DNA from: Paragonimus westermani
Taxonomy: Eukaryota; Platyhelminthes; Trematoda; Plagiorchiida; Troglotrematidae
Assembly (NCBI GenBank): GCA_008508345.1
Contig: QNGE01001028.1
Coordinates: 87,564-151,563 of the forward strand
Length of the DNA: 64,000 nucleotides
Reading direction: 5' to 3'
Shown here: piece after piece, positions 21,249 to 35,700 of the stretch
How the letters are laid out: each line of letters begins with the position of its first letter
How positions within the stretch are numbered: position 1 is the stretch's first letter
Position numbers and translations under genes: made by a program
Notes under the pieces: model-generated
What the model was told of the DNA's origin: nothing
The model's input: only the letters and a program-made list of their open reading frames with translations
Databases searched by the model: none

Positions 21249-24200
21249 GGTATCTATTTATTATGAACCGAAATCGTCATTGCTATCATTAACTCTGCCG
21301 AACATGTGACTGGATCCTATCCACTAACCGCCTGCAACTGACCATATAAATACAGAACAGGAAAAATGAAACCTAATCAAAAATACACAAGTACCCTCTT
21401 GTCTTCCGAGGCTCACCATGGCGTCCAGGAGTATATACACACCGACTGGAATAGGCGAAATCGGGGTGTATGTACTAATGGAAGAATAGTGCCAGCGATG
21501 AACACTTCAAATGATTCACAATGACCTTCAAAGAGTGTGCGACATCAGGAAAAAGTTGTTTTCGTAGTTTATTCAGACACACGTTTCAAAAAGCAACTAG
21601 GCTAGATTACAGCGACTCTAGGGACGTAATAGCTTTGATTACCTTCACCCAAGTGGTTTAATGACACATTGATTTTCGGACGGTTTCGCCGCTCTCATTA
21701 CATTGACTGATCATTTGAGGATTTGCCCTTTTTCTTTATGTGTAATAACTGACAATACTTTATTTTTGTATGGCAAGGTCTTTGCGTCATTTTTCGCATG
21801 TCGCTCAAACCGACTAAAATGACCTGGCATCATAGTACAAATTAATGCACACCGGTCCGCTGTTTTCGTTTGCACAGCCACTTGACGATACTACACGGAT
21901 CTTTTTACCAATTTTTAGGCACGTCGTACTCCAGAAATCGTCCCGCTGCAGATGTCCAGGGCAACCACAGAGCATATTCACATCCCAGATACTGGTAATT
22001 TGAAGTAATGTGGTGGTCATCCTGAATACTTGGAAACACTTCGTGAGGTCAGTGCTTTAATCAACATATTTTGTCCGAGCTGTGTGAATTCTGAGTTGCA
22101 TCTCAGTGTTCTTTCATCATTGATAGCCTAGCGAAGTAGGCTTGTATCTACTCAGGCTATTCATTAATTCGTACTTGACCGCTACATGTTTATGGTTGAC
22201 GATAGTGCCTGAACTACTGCCATCTATAGTTTGTGCTTTTCGATTCGCGCCGTGTGTTGACAATCCACGAAGAAACACGCCACACTGTGCAGTGAGTTTG
22301 TAATTTTCTACCCCAAGTAAGTGCACTACCACTGACTACCACGCACTACCACTCTGTGAGGTATTCCGAAACTGGTTAGTTTTTCCTGACATTACGGTAA
22401 TGGGTTTCTGCACTTGCTAACAGGTGGCTAGTCGTCTTTGCTAGCCATCTAACTGACAACCGCGTCAACATTAGTTAAAGATCCAAGTGTCGGATATTTG
22501 TATCGGTAAACAATTGTTCTGTTTTTGTAATTTCCTGAATGACTGGACGCTCCGCTTCTTTGAAAACCAACATGTAAATAGTGTAAAGTATTGTTTTCCA
22601 GTGTTAATAACGTTGTACTGCTTCAATGTCTTCTGAATACTCCAAATTCACAAGTAGTTCTTTGCAAACTATTGAAACTCGATTATTTAAGTTCGAATGC
22701 TTGAAGGTAGTTTAGTTTTTTCTGTGTTCAACATAAAACTGCAGGCTCTCGCAACAATTTCTGGTCAATTCAATTTACTGGTTGGCTACCACACAAGGCC
22801 GCATCTGGTCATCATCCATTCTCGTTCGTGTGTTTGTTAGTTTCAAGTAATTGCACATTTCGGTCAGCTGGATCTGTCGTTTTTGCTTGTATATCACAAC
22901 GAACCTGGCACTTATCAGCCTGAAGCGCGCTGTCCCCCTTATATCATTCTGGTCAGTGTGAAATATGTTTCATTGAATTTCTGGTCGTTACTGGTCTTTG
23001 GACACAGCCCTAGCTATAGATATAAGAGTTAACTGGAGAAAGACAATAAAAAACGTGAAAACCTACCTGACATTTTTTGTCAGTAGGAATCTACATCCAT
23101 GCAGATTCTATAATTTTGATTTGGAGCTTTTTTCATGACTAAAGGCAAGTTTCTTGTGAGACTTCACAAACATCGGTTATCTGCTTTTGCGTGAATACGA
23201 AATAAGTACCGGTGTGGAATCATCGAGGATTGATAGGTAATGGGACATTTCGCCTGATATATATGGGGCTTCACTTCCAGGTGAGTGAAGCGTTCACAGC
23301 TACTACCTAAAATTGGCTGACCGTTTGCAAACGATAATTTGCTGGCACGAAATATGGGGGTCACTAGCATAATGTTCAAACCGATTGGCCCATAACAGTG
23401 TGGTCTGGGTTCAAATACCTGACTCACCAGCAATTATCACTTCTGATTTGTTCTACCAAAAGCGAAACCGAGACAGAGAACTGTGTACCGTTGTTCAAAA
23501 GCAACAATTGATGTTTTTGACTTCGTAATCTCATTGCCTCGTTTGTGAAAATGTTTGTGTGTGTGTGGAATTGCATCAAGGAATTCTTGTAAGCATGGAC
23601 TTTTTCTGTTATATTTGGAAGTCACAAGGATGATAAAACTCTTCTTGTTCTCTGACTGCATACATTCTGATGCCAAAATATCGAACACACATTTCTTGGA
23701 CATCGCGTTATTACAAAGTTTACTCCACCGTTTAAGGCTGCATTGTTTTGTTGAACGGATTTGACTAATTCCTCAGAGCTTAACAAATATATGCTATTGT
23801 TTGACAGCGGATTTTAGTGTAGATTTGAAACGGCACACTAAATAGCCATCACCGGGTTTTCACCTTCTTTTAATTCAGGTTACAGTTTCCCAACTTCAGA
23901 GTTATAAGTCCAATGTTCGAATGTTTTTAGGGTTGCTAATTGACCAGCAGGAATAGATTTAGCGTTTTCCGACGAATACGTACAGGAAACTATAAAACCG
24001 GCCGCGCAATCCACAAAACCGAATTAACCATCGATTTTTTCCACAGTACAGCTGGGTATATGTGATCTGTTAGTGGTAAAATTACCTATGAACTCCATCA
24101 TATTGTTTGAATCACCTGATCCTTTTATCAGGCAACGGCACACGAGTACCTACGCAAACCAATGAAGTCCCCATTGGAATTACACAAACAACACAACTAT

Positions 24201-27200
24201 TTGCGAAATTTCACTGCTGTGGCTTGTGAAAAATTCTACGCAAATGATTTGCGTTCGCGCACATTTGATGTGATCTAACTGAATGTTACTCAAAAAAACT
24301 TTGATATGGTTGCTGAATCAGTGGGGTCTTAGAAGTTCTGTTCATCATAAACGCTTGGTTGTCATACTTTGATGCAATGTTTGACTAGCGTAGACCCTTC
24401 GGAGGTAAAACAGCGGAAACTTGTCCTTATGCACTGAAATATCATGTGTAAACCCAAATATTCAAAACCAGGATGATGCCTCGCTCACTGTAGTGTTCAG
24501 ATATGACTGACTGCCACGCCCAATCCAAATTGTGATTCACCTCAATAGACTAAAACCGATGACGAAAGAACTGAGTAAAACACTGAAAAATTACTTAGAC
24601 GGAAATAGTTCAATTTATTGAATAGATTGAACTCACAGAAGGTACTTGTTCGTTAGGAAATAACAATCAGAACACTATGAAATGCCAGTATTTATTCAGG
24701 GCTGTGCGCTTCCGTTGAACTTGCTCGTGTGTTGTCTTAATTGGGTCGGAACTGTGTTACTGGATTCCGTATACTGGATCTAAGAGACAGCTGGAAATAT
24801 CTTGGTAGTTGGAACAATCGAATGTGGTAATACAGTGGGGAGATGACCGGTGCGTACTCTTTCGTACTGTGTGCATTGTGGTCACGTTGCTCAGCTTAAA
24901 CACTACATGGCGGGAGGTCAGTCGTCAAGAAGTAAAAAAGATATTACAGTTCACAAACATCACCAAAATTAGGAAAACGGTCATCATTGGATAATATGCT
25001 TCAGTTGCCAACTGTCTGAGCCACGATAACTCATCCGACCAAACCTTGTATAACCCTTACTTTGTTGATTTTATACACTTTCTCATGCGAAGTATTCCAC
25101 CACGCACTACTATCCATTTCTCAATCGACTGCGACAACAGTAAGGGATGCCAAGCGCCAAGAACGGTTATTTGGCAACTTTACTTTATTTTCCAGTTAGC
25201 TTTCATTCAGAGAATCAGTTCACTCGCCTCTGACTGAGGAAAGTCCGTTTCGTAAAATCACAGGTGCCACGAGATGCAATCTACTAAACTTCGACGTTGA
25301 TAGCGACATTTCTGAAGATAATTTGTCTCATCCACGACGAACAACCTCGTTTCATCGAAATGCAACTCCACCACCCTCATATAAGCCCTTAGAGTTTTGA
25401 TTGTCCCTTATCTAGATCCTCACAAGCAACTAAGTCATCCTGCGCACTCAATCAACAGGTGAGCATGAAAATTATTGGAGTGAAAAGGTTTCTGGTTGTT
25501 TAAAATATGAAACAGTAAAAACTGTGTCCGAAAACTTAGAAGCTTCAGACGTTCCGCCAGTACATACATTTGTCGGTTTCCCACAGAAACCTCCACCTGT
25601 CCTACGACCATCTCAATCGACAATATCATCTACTTAATGAACATGGTATTCGGCAGTACTTGGCAGATGTGAATCTCAGTCGAAGTATGAAACCAAAATG
25701 GCTTATAGTAAGTTCTTCTACTTCGGTATACCACTGTCTCTAAATCAACGAAAATGTGAAAATCTCTCTGGCAAATCGAAAGCGTTGTGGTTTTGAGAAT
25801 GACGCAATTGCTGACCGGAACTATGTAAAATGGTCATCAGAATTTAACGGGGAGTAGAAATTACAACATATTCCTGTTATGATTGGAATCATACAGTCTG
25901 TTTCTCGTGTTGTGGTCAGTTCACGAGCTTTACTGGATGTCAGGACTTTGGTCACAATAGTGCAGACAAGTTGTTTGATGGATGTCGTCCAAGTGTGCGT
26001 TGAAACATTTTATTTTTGTTCAAACTCAGTGCTTGATGTTACAAATCAAAACATCCTAGTTAAACAGTTGAGCAAAAGTTGTAAACTGGTAAATTTTAAA
26101 CCTATTTTGGTGAATTCTGGTGTGTGAATTTAATCATTTTTAGCCTTAAAGTTACCGTGGGTTGCTTTTTTGTGAGGATACATGCTGAGGACTTTCTAGC
26201 TGCTGATTCTGTTAAACGACGTAAATAAAAGTGTGTTACCGTCCTTAATCTGCGTGACCATTCCTCAAAGTCATATTAGAAATGGTCCACTGGGTAGTCG
26301 TCAGGTCTGCTGGCCATTTTCTCTGAGTCATACATTTATCTGCATGATACGTGTGTGATTTTAACTTTCTGTTATAAGGTCTTTCAACAATCGACAAAAT
26401 ATCAACAGATACCCCGCACAACTACTTTGTTTCGCATGATAATGTGGACAAAAATGTTTGACTAAATTAAAAATCACTGTGATCATAGCTTAAGATTTGT
26501 GTCGATACTCGTAGCTTTTCTTAAGATTGAAAACTGTGGCAGACAGGTTTTGTGCGGTAATTATCTACAGGGCTGTGTATCGAGTGCAATACACATTATC
26601 TAGCATGAATACCTAATATATACGAGGTTTCTCGGTTGGCTGCCGCTTCAATGACGGACTTTTGAGTGATTATACTTATGTAAAAAGAAAGAAGTCGAAT
26701 GTATTAGTTTACTCGGATTCAGTGTAAAGTTTGTCAACAACATCCATCGTTTGAATAGGAGAAATCCAAGTGATTTGATCAAAAACAACCGGCAGAGATT
26801 GCGTGACAAACATGAGATCGTCAACAGAATGCTGGCATCATGAACCAGGATCAGTTACACGTATAGATGTTCGCGTCCTGTGTTGTTTTTTTCACAGCTG
26901 TTGTCAATTTTAAACACTACCAACTCGGAGGGGCTATTAGTTCTCAAATACACATCGAATGACTGTACCGAAGGCTTTTAGAAGGGTGCGCCTCACACAT
27001 AGCAGGCGGCAGGGAACAATAGGAATATTCTCTACTTCCTGATGGCTATGATGGAATAGTTTTTGGTGGAGCTTGTTCAATCACCCTACCTGAACTTCTT
27101 CGTTGTTCCGTACTGACGAGCAAACCGAGATATGAACATCGGACATTAGAGATCAGAAAGATTTGTCCTTCACCGCGTTGCACATGACAACAGCCTTTGC

Positions 27201-30200
27201 AGGTGTAGTCTGCAGGTGATAGGAACGTGGAAGTCGAACTGGGAATGTCGATTTCATCCATTCGAATTCCTGTTTGGAACTTGCCTATGAGAAGGCTCGC
27301 AAAACTATGCAGCGAGTGGAGATTGTCAAAACCTTCTAGTTTATTGCTGTGACTGTGGTCAGGACTAACGATAGAAAGTAGCTCATCTTCAGAAACAGGT
27401 GCTGTCTCAGAATTAGACTCAGTAGTAGGACTGAGTAATCACATCGGCCGTCGACCAATGTTGTCCTCAGAATACTACGAACGTTTATATATTTTTTAGT
27501 TGAACACGAGTGTGATACTCAGAATTGGAGATTTCGAATAGCCCTAGGAATCGTACGTGAATTGAAACCTCCCACGCAAGTAATAAGGAGAAGACCTGGT
27601 ACTGGTAGCAGTAAGCAATTGTTATTCATGAATTGAAACACTGAATTTATGGATGTAAAACAGTATTAAAGAGATCACAGCTTGTCATTGGATGATCACA
27701 TTAGCACACGCAACATCATAAACCGTATGTTAATTGATGGAATACGGGACAGATGAATAAGGGAAGGCACAACACTGAGACCGTTCGTTCGATCCTGATG
27801 TTGTATCTTTAACGCGATATTTAGATTGGCCGTCTGCTAGATCTTCTGTTGTGTCGGGGTTTGGATAATCGGTGAATCGAGATTTCCACCACAACGACTT
27901 CTGGTTTTCGCACCGAATAGATTTGTTTTTTGGCACAAATGTGTAACGTTTGTGGTAGCCGTGAAAGAACCTGGGTTCTGTTTGTCTTATCCATCTGGCT
28001 TATCACTCACGGGTGTACTTGTGTTTTCTTTTGAAATACGCATCCATTTATCTTATTCAGTAGGTTAAAATTTTGTCTTGAACAGTTCCGAAGTGAATCA
28101 GCAAAGCAAGTCTGAAAATTTGGTTACATTCTACAGTGAGTGGTGTTCTCTTTTGATCCAGAAATGTGTAACATTTCGCATCTCTGTGTCCATGGGAAAA
28201 GTGAGTATGTTTTTCAGTTTTTGGCTAGAACTCAATACAATTTCGTTGTGGCGTAATCGAGCATCAGATATCTAACCACGAATTAACGTAGACTAAACAA
28301 AATGCACACGCATGGGTAATGTCTGAAGCAACTATAGGTTTGCGTTCCGACGTCGGCTAATTCGACTAACGAAGTTAAGAAAGCTGTTTGGAATTCAGTT
28401 GGTATACTTAACTTAGATTGACTTCCTGATTATAAATTTTGTTTCAGAAATATCTGAAAGCTTTCTGTAGAGCTACCAAAACGGAAGTGGTTGGGGAAAG
28501 GAGAGGACCACTTCCTGGGGGCTGGCTAAGTTCTATTAATTACAGATAAAAAGAGGATTTCTGGTACAGTTTTGCTCCAGGCGCTTTTGTTGTCTTGGCT
28601 TGTCAACTTTTAGTTATCAGGGTTTACGTTGAAGTTGTTCATTTATATCAAAAAGTCGAAATTACTTGGACAGATATCGTGAATTAACCATGACCTATTG
28701 ATCCATGTGGTAATAGGTCACGTTAATACATGCATACCGATTATTTGCATTTTTACGCAAATTAAGTTTTCGGTGATAGTTTATATTGTGTATTCACTGA
28801 ATTTAGTGGCATCGCTCACCATCACGAAGCACGAAAGTAATAAAAACGGTATAAATCAATATCGGTACATACTAATTCAAACATTGCATGGGCTAGTGCT
28901 AGGTCAATGGGGTAAATTTCACTTCAGATCATAAGCAGGTCACATTAAGAAATCAAACAAGAAAATTAGGGACAATCAATTTACCACAACTTACAAACAT
29001 GTAGAACTGTAGTGTTCACATGTGCACAATTGAAAGACCAGTTTTATTAACCCACTCGAAAGGCTTTTCGTAAAAGTGAATGATAAGATCTAAGTTCAGG
29101 CAACTACTAACAGACGGTGACTCATATCTACTGCAGGAACTTGGAAACATAACGTTTGAGAAAATTTGACAAAACAATTCAACTTTCTGATTCCATTCTG
29201 GCAAGCAACCTGTTACGTTGTTGAATGAGTCACTGTGTGCAGACTGATTTGCACCAAAACATTTTACTGGAGGACACACGAAACAGAGTGTACAGTTGAG
29301 GAACTATCGTGTCATCATCTGTGATTTTATAATTCAGACGTCCATCAACAATGTTTAAAAATATTATTAAACCTCTATACGGTTCGTGTAATAACTATAG
29401 GTTGGTTTAGAAGCAGAGACAGATGTTAACTACGGGATGGTTCCTCGTACGCGGGATTAAAACGTGTGAGGTAAAGAATTCCTTTTATCTGAATGATAAA
29501 GGATTAATGACAGCGGAATTGTTTTTTAAGTGACGAGTATTCCAGGTAGAATAAAAACTCAGTGAAAAGCTTATATAGAAGTTTTTGAGCTGCTCTTAGT
29601 GTGCATTGACCACTTCGGAGAAAAATGTGTGATTCAGGTGTCAGAGTTGTAGACCATACAATTCAGTTATGTCGATTTTTGAGCACATCACATGCGCTTG
29701 AGATGTCCGAAAATCAGAGGCTGCCTCGGGCTGGGACGGTGGATGTCGATGCGTCCCAAATATCTGGGTGTTACTAGCTACCTGCAATGGGTATCATCAA
29801 ACCCAATCTAGATGACGAAGCTCTAAGGCGAGTGTAACTGATGACATGCTCATCTACTCCTGGGACCAACGGATTAACCCAAAATGTGCTGTTGATATTC
29901 CGATTGGACCCTTTGTAAATCTCAGTGAAATAGTCTAACTGCAAGTGAACCTTTGAGACACCTGGTGATCATGATCAGTCACTTGTTGCAGTAATCTCGA
30001 TTAAACAGCCGAGTCATAGATTTATGGGTCACCTACAGGTACGCATTCAATCCACTCGGGAGCAAAATGGATCAAGTGTCCACGGCCAAAGTAATGAACT
30101 AAGTCTTAAAGCACGCGTGATCCACAGTAAAAGAGTGGTCACGTTTAGGTTAGCAGGCTTTTACCCTTCGATTATCCACTTTGATAAGTCTCACCGAGTA

Positions 30201-32070
30201 ACGTTCCTAAATGCAGAGGTAGAGTGACTTAGTCTCTGTTGAGTAATCTTCCGCATTATATGATCACAAAGTGAATAGCGCCTACACACGATCCGAGCAT
30301 TCTCATTCGGGTATATCATTTGACTGGCACTATACCCGAGTTAGGTCCATATTAGGGTTCCCCAGTGGTGTATATTCTTGTCGAAACCGATATTCGCATT
30401 CCGGATCGTAGTTTTGAGACGAATATGATTTCCCCACTGCCAATAAATCCAGACAGGTATGACTGAATATTCTTAGTGAAATGCTCAACCAGAACCTCAA
30501 GTGAATAGAGTTCAACTTGGGCGGTCCTCTCAAAAAGCGAGCAAGTTTTATCAGTATGTTCTCCCCAGTCGACGACATTGTGACTATGGGTTATCATTTA
30601 AGTTTGGGGCAACTAAATTCACCAGTCAAAAGGCAAAGTTTTAAATGAATGATCGAAGCTTGGGGAGTTTTACCGTCACAAACTGAACACCCACACCTCT
30701 CACCACAGATTTCTTGTTAATGTGAACATTTTACTGCCAAATTCGAAAGGAAGACACCAATCTCCCACATGGCCAAGCTTTTCATCGAAAATAAATGAAC
30801 GGCGTGGTACCCTCAAATTTGCAGGTTTTTATATGCTTTGATCATTGTGTTGCTTCGCTCCATATATCCGCGGGAAATGTCCAATTTTTACCACTGGCAC
30901 CTTCGTGTTATGTGCTGCCTATTTTGACTTCCTGGTTATCAGTGTTAGGCTTACGGGTTATTCGTCGTCACCATTGATCGCGAAAATTGCAACACTTCGG
31001 AAACCCAGCGTTTTGATGTGTAATCTCGGGGCTCACAATAATACAGGTTGCAATAGTTGTTTTCTGCTTGATATGACGTTTGCCTTACAAAGAGGGCAAT
31101 AAAAAACGTGTCTTGTGTCTCACTCTCGTCATGACTGCACGTAAGTGGCATTCAGCACTACATTCGTCCAACATGGAGGGCACTTGGTCAATATTTCCTC
31201 ATGCTCACCCTCAAATTATAACTTCAAGGTGGATTTCTTTCTCATTTGGACTCGTTCAGCAGAGGTATTCTAAACAGAGTGAAGAACTGCCTGTCGGACG
31301 AGTTAACGCGCTTACCCACTCGTACATCATTCCCCTGAGTATCACAGGTGACAGAGGAATTTTACGTGACTGAATTACAACCTGTTTTCACCTCAATGGC
31401 CTGGATGGACACAACCAATTTTGATTTGCTAATTTACACTAGCTACGGCTGCCAGGGTTCATTGCGAGCTCCCTACTGAAAACTGAACAATGGGGAGAAA
31501 ATAAATGATGAATCCATGCTCGCACGTCAGGAGAGTGCGGACTGGTACAAAAACCAGACTATCTGAAGTGATTTCCGAGAAACTTTCTACTTTTGACACA
31601 GGAGCGTGTTATTCCTCGTGAAAAACACAGCCATACATACGTTTAAATAAACTCATGTTTTGGGTTTTAGTTTACCTACATCTCGTTAGTGTGGACGGAT
31701 ACAGTCCACTTTGATTGTCATTTTGCACTGGCTGCGGTCGCAGGGACGCAAAATGGTGTTAACAATGCCTCTTACTGCTGCTGCAAATTGGCATTGTGAG
31801 GTGGACTAAGTTCATGCAAAATGAACTTGGTGAAAATAAGTTATAACTCACCAGTTGGATGAACTCAGACCGACCTAATATACAATAGAACGAAAGCATT
31901 GACTGAGCGTTAAAAGAGGAATTTCGGCCACTTTGAATTTCAGGACTGTCCCAACTGCCATATTCAGTTTGAGAGAACTTACTTCTTATGTATACCATTG
32001 AATAAAAAGAATAGATTATTATTGTGACGTCAACTGAGAAGGGAGCGTGTTCCTTATTTTAACCCAACTG
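21249..32070. other. No gene recognised
   Basis: Nearly 11 kb without a supported gene. Frames are short and unpatterned. One weak tRNA-like pair of boxes (TAGCATAATG at 23,365 and GGTTCAAATAC at 23,408) might be an eroded SINE head. An 8-bp hairpin AAGTTCAT/ATGAACTT lies at 31,808-31,828. Nothing else stands out. Confidence 0.5.
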
Positions 32071-32073
32071 ACA

Positions 32074-32160
32074 CAGTGGCAAAGTGATCAACTTTGGGAC
32101 TACTAATGACGAATATTCTCAGATGCAAATCACAGCTGCTGGTACCTGCCATCGTCACAG
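32074..32160 (+). repeat. Possible eroded tRNA-derived SINE head
   Basis: CAGTGGCAAAGTGATCAAC resembles the family A-box region (TGGCGCAGTGGTTAAC), and GATGCAAATCAC lies about where the B box should be. No hammerhead core follows. The match is weak and could be chance. Confidence 0.25.
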
Positions 32161-32685
32161 TTGAAACAGCTCTCCAGTCGGTGGTGCATTGATGATGGTC
32201 TCAGAAAATCTGACATGCTTTTCAACACCTTGTTCGTATTAAATGAACTTACTAAGGACAGCAACCGATCACTTTGTCTTCGCAGCTAGAATCTGTCGGT
32301 GTTTTACATTCCGTGAATGTTTCCTCACTCGCATAAAACAGCAGAAGTTTGTGGTGCTATGCATGATGTAAGATTAAATGGTCAGGTAGATATGGGAAGA
32401 TCACATATTTACCATCTTGTAGTACAAGTGAAACTCCAAAAAGTCTCTGATAAAAATCGCTAGAAAAACTACTAGATGTGTGCAATCAAACATGATTTAC
32501 AGGTTGTAATTCCTACTCGGCACGCGAATGTTTGTCGGGTAGCTTCTCAGGCTGAACACAGAATTTGTTCACTTGACGCGGAAAATACCATGGGTTGCTA
32601 AGTGCCCATAGTCTTACGATGATTATTCAAAGTAGGCATACTCTCTGAATTTCGAACACCTTGTCATACTAGTTGTTCTATCTAC

Positions 32686-32706
32686 TTATATATATATATA
32701 TATATA
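32686..32706. repeat. (TA)n microsatellite
   Basis: An uninterrupted TA alternation of about 21 bases. Confidence 0.95.
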
Positions 32707-35700
32707 GATGAGTTCACAGCTCATCCTTCGTGAGTTACTTGTTCGTGTGTGAACGGAAACCCAACTGTGTGGGATTTCTGAAGCAGCTCTTGTCTACAAC
32801 ACATGAGAACAACATTAATTATGAATGGGAACGAGCAAAATGAAGTCAATCAATAACACAACTGCGGTCAATCTGGTTTATAGCTCCTATTAAACCAATT
32901 CAAATCGGACATTCAACTTCATCCATAAGGTCCAAATCAATCTATGGAAGTTAACTTGGTAGCGAATTTTCACTACAGTTACGGATATCATGATCTGATT
33001 GCATAACCCGATTTTGGGTTAGCAAAACTAATTTGTTTCAGTAGTTGTCTCGGTCACTGATTGACTCGCCTGATCGTTACGGAATCAGTTAACATCTTAG
33101 TGAAATTCCCAATAATGAAGTTGCAGGAATTTAATATGGTGGTTGTACAACTTTTTGCCGTATATATGCAACAGAACAGACGTAATAAGGTCAGTTAAAG
33201 GACAAACCTGATGTACCTATTATGTCGACCTTTTCGTTGCATTAACTAATAATGTAATGCGATATCGTGACCTTAGGTGGAAATTTTATCTCTTTACATT
33301 TCAACCACTTCGAATAAACAGTAATAGGTTGATATAACCAAATTTCTTTAAGCCACCAATCCTTCTGGATGGGTGTCGCTTCCGGTTCGATTCACACATT
33401 TGTCATTAGACGCAGGACACACTTCATTATACTAGACGATCACTTGCACACGTGACGTGATGCATAATTTGCACTGCTATATCTGCTAAATTTATTGCTT
33501 CCAATTCACTGCAAATCGTTTGTTTATCACGTCATAATGCAATTTTTATCTGCACGTATTCAGCATGATTCATTATAACTATTGATGCTTCAGGAAAGAA
33601 GGTCACGGCAAGGATTACTTTTTACACAGTTCTGGTGTATTTTTGAAAGTCTGTCTCCCGAGGAAACGTACGGTTTTAAGTCAAAAAGACAACTATTGTG
33701 GTATTTAAAATGAGTCCACCCCTGGAGACTAATAACATGGTATTCGCTCAGACTGACCATTCTCGAGTATTCGACTCAGATTACTCCATTGGGTGTAACC
33801 CACAGGCGACACAGGTGCCTAGAGTGCGGCTTGTTCATCCGAATCGAAAAATGACTCATCGGTAATGCGCATTTGCATGTATGTGAAGTGTTGATGGTCA
33901 TATTGGCTCAGTAATGAAGTGAGGAAATTGCAGTAGAAACTGAAATCCATTTAGTTAGAAGCAGAACAAAAGATGAAATATATATTCGGCTGGATTCACT
34001 GAAGGCTTACGGAACAATCACAACAACCAAACAACATTGCGTTGAATGCCATTTTTATCACATTGTTCCACGTGACAGTCTGAAGCTCAAATAACTTGGT
34101 ACTTATTAGGTTTCTGCTGCATAAGAATGTGTGGGCTGGTACGCTTGTTCTCTGACACTTGTGCAATCTTGGACGACTTGTGAACCCCCGGTTGAATGCA
34201 TTCATGCTGCTTCACGGCAGCAGATACAGACTGATGTGGTTTCCTCTGTTTCGTGTATGGTCGAAACGGTGGTCAACAGTACTAATGAACACCTGGATAT
34301 GTATTCCCTCGTCACCATATATTGGTTGCATACTCGGCACAACAGACTGCGCACAATATTTGAGAGAACACACAGTAGCATATGATGCTAAGAGCAATTC
34401 TGGTGAGGTTGCTCGTTCTCCAACTTACCACATCACGCAAAGGGCATCAAAACTGTTGTGCCTTTTGAACAAAGAGAGAACATTTACATATTTTGAAAGG
34501 TTGGTGCTGCTGAGACTAAGAACTAAGTAGGTGTATCCCCAGTAAGGACAAAACGCTGTGTAACATTAAACTAATATCCCTGAAGAGAAAATCTATTTCT
34601 CAGTTGTTCCATAAGAAAAGTAGGAAATTTCTCAGTCTAAAGTTTAAGTTACACCTGTGCTTCAGCGTGATAAATATGTGGCCTTTTCATATCTACCTCA
34701 CCGTTTAATCTGACGTCATGCATAGCATCACAAACTTTTGCTGTTTCATGCGAGTGGGGAACCATTCACAAAATATAAAACACTGACTGATTCTAGCTGA
34801 AGACGCGAATAAATTTTGCAAGGCTTACCTAAAAAGATTGCAACAGTAAAATAATACCTCAGCCTTTGAAGCTATTTGCAAAGAAATCGAAGTGTATGAA
34901 ACTCAAACGCGGACATATACTGTGGATCTCGTTGTGAGTTGTGCTGTAATTGATGCGAGCATATCGGTACGTCAATAGTGATATATACATTTTGCTTAGG
35001 GATCAGAATAACCTTTACTTATTGACATCACGATTTATTGGACAAACCAGATAGACCTATTGAAAGTGGCAGAATTTTCTATCGAAATTACTGTCGAGCA
35101 TTACGTTTGTTAACCACGTCTTTAATATCAATACGTGGGTTATACTACCTCACATTAGCTTGTGCAAGTGTCTTAATCTTGAATGTACCGGGAAGTACAC
35201 CATTTTGGAAGTAAATGCTATTGTAGTTAGATGATATTACTATACCGGCACCCATATTTTTGTTCACCTTGAGTGTTAAACTCATTCGTGCCGCCATAGT
35301 GAAGTAGGAGACTTCTACACATGAAATCAAATGATCGGATTAACATTAGATTTCTACTGTACACAAGCCGACATACTTCTTCCTGCAAATTGCGTTATCC
35401 CGATGATTACTCATCGATTTACCGTCCCCTGGCGATCGATGGAGTAATTCAGAAAATATATTGAAAACCATTCTAATGCCTTTATCTGCCACGGTGGTCT
35501 GTTTGTCAGGTACCACTCACGTGTATGTTCAGAGTTGGCTGCTTCTGGAAACCCACTGATTATTCCCACATGTTGCTCTCTTTAATTTACGTCGGTGAAG
35601 TTTTTGACTAAGTGATTTTTTCAAAGCACATACCAATAAAATTGTGGAATTTTAATAAAAGGACATTTTTCGAAAATGCTTGGGCTGACATCTCTGAGAC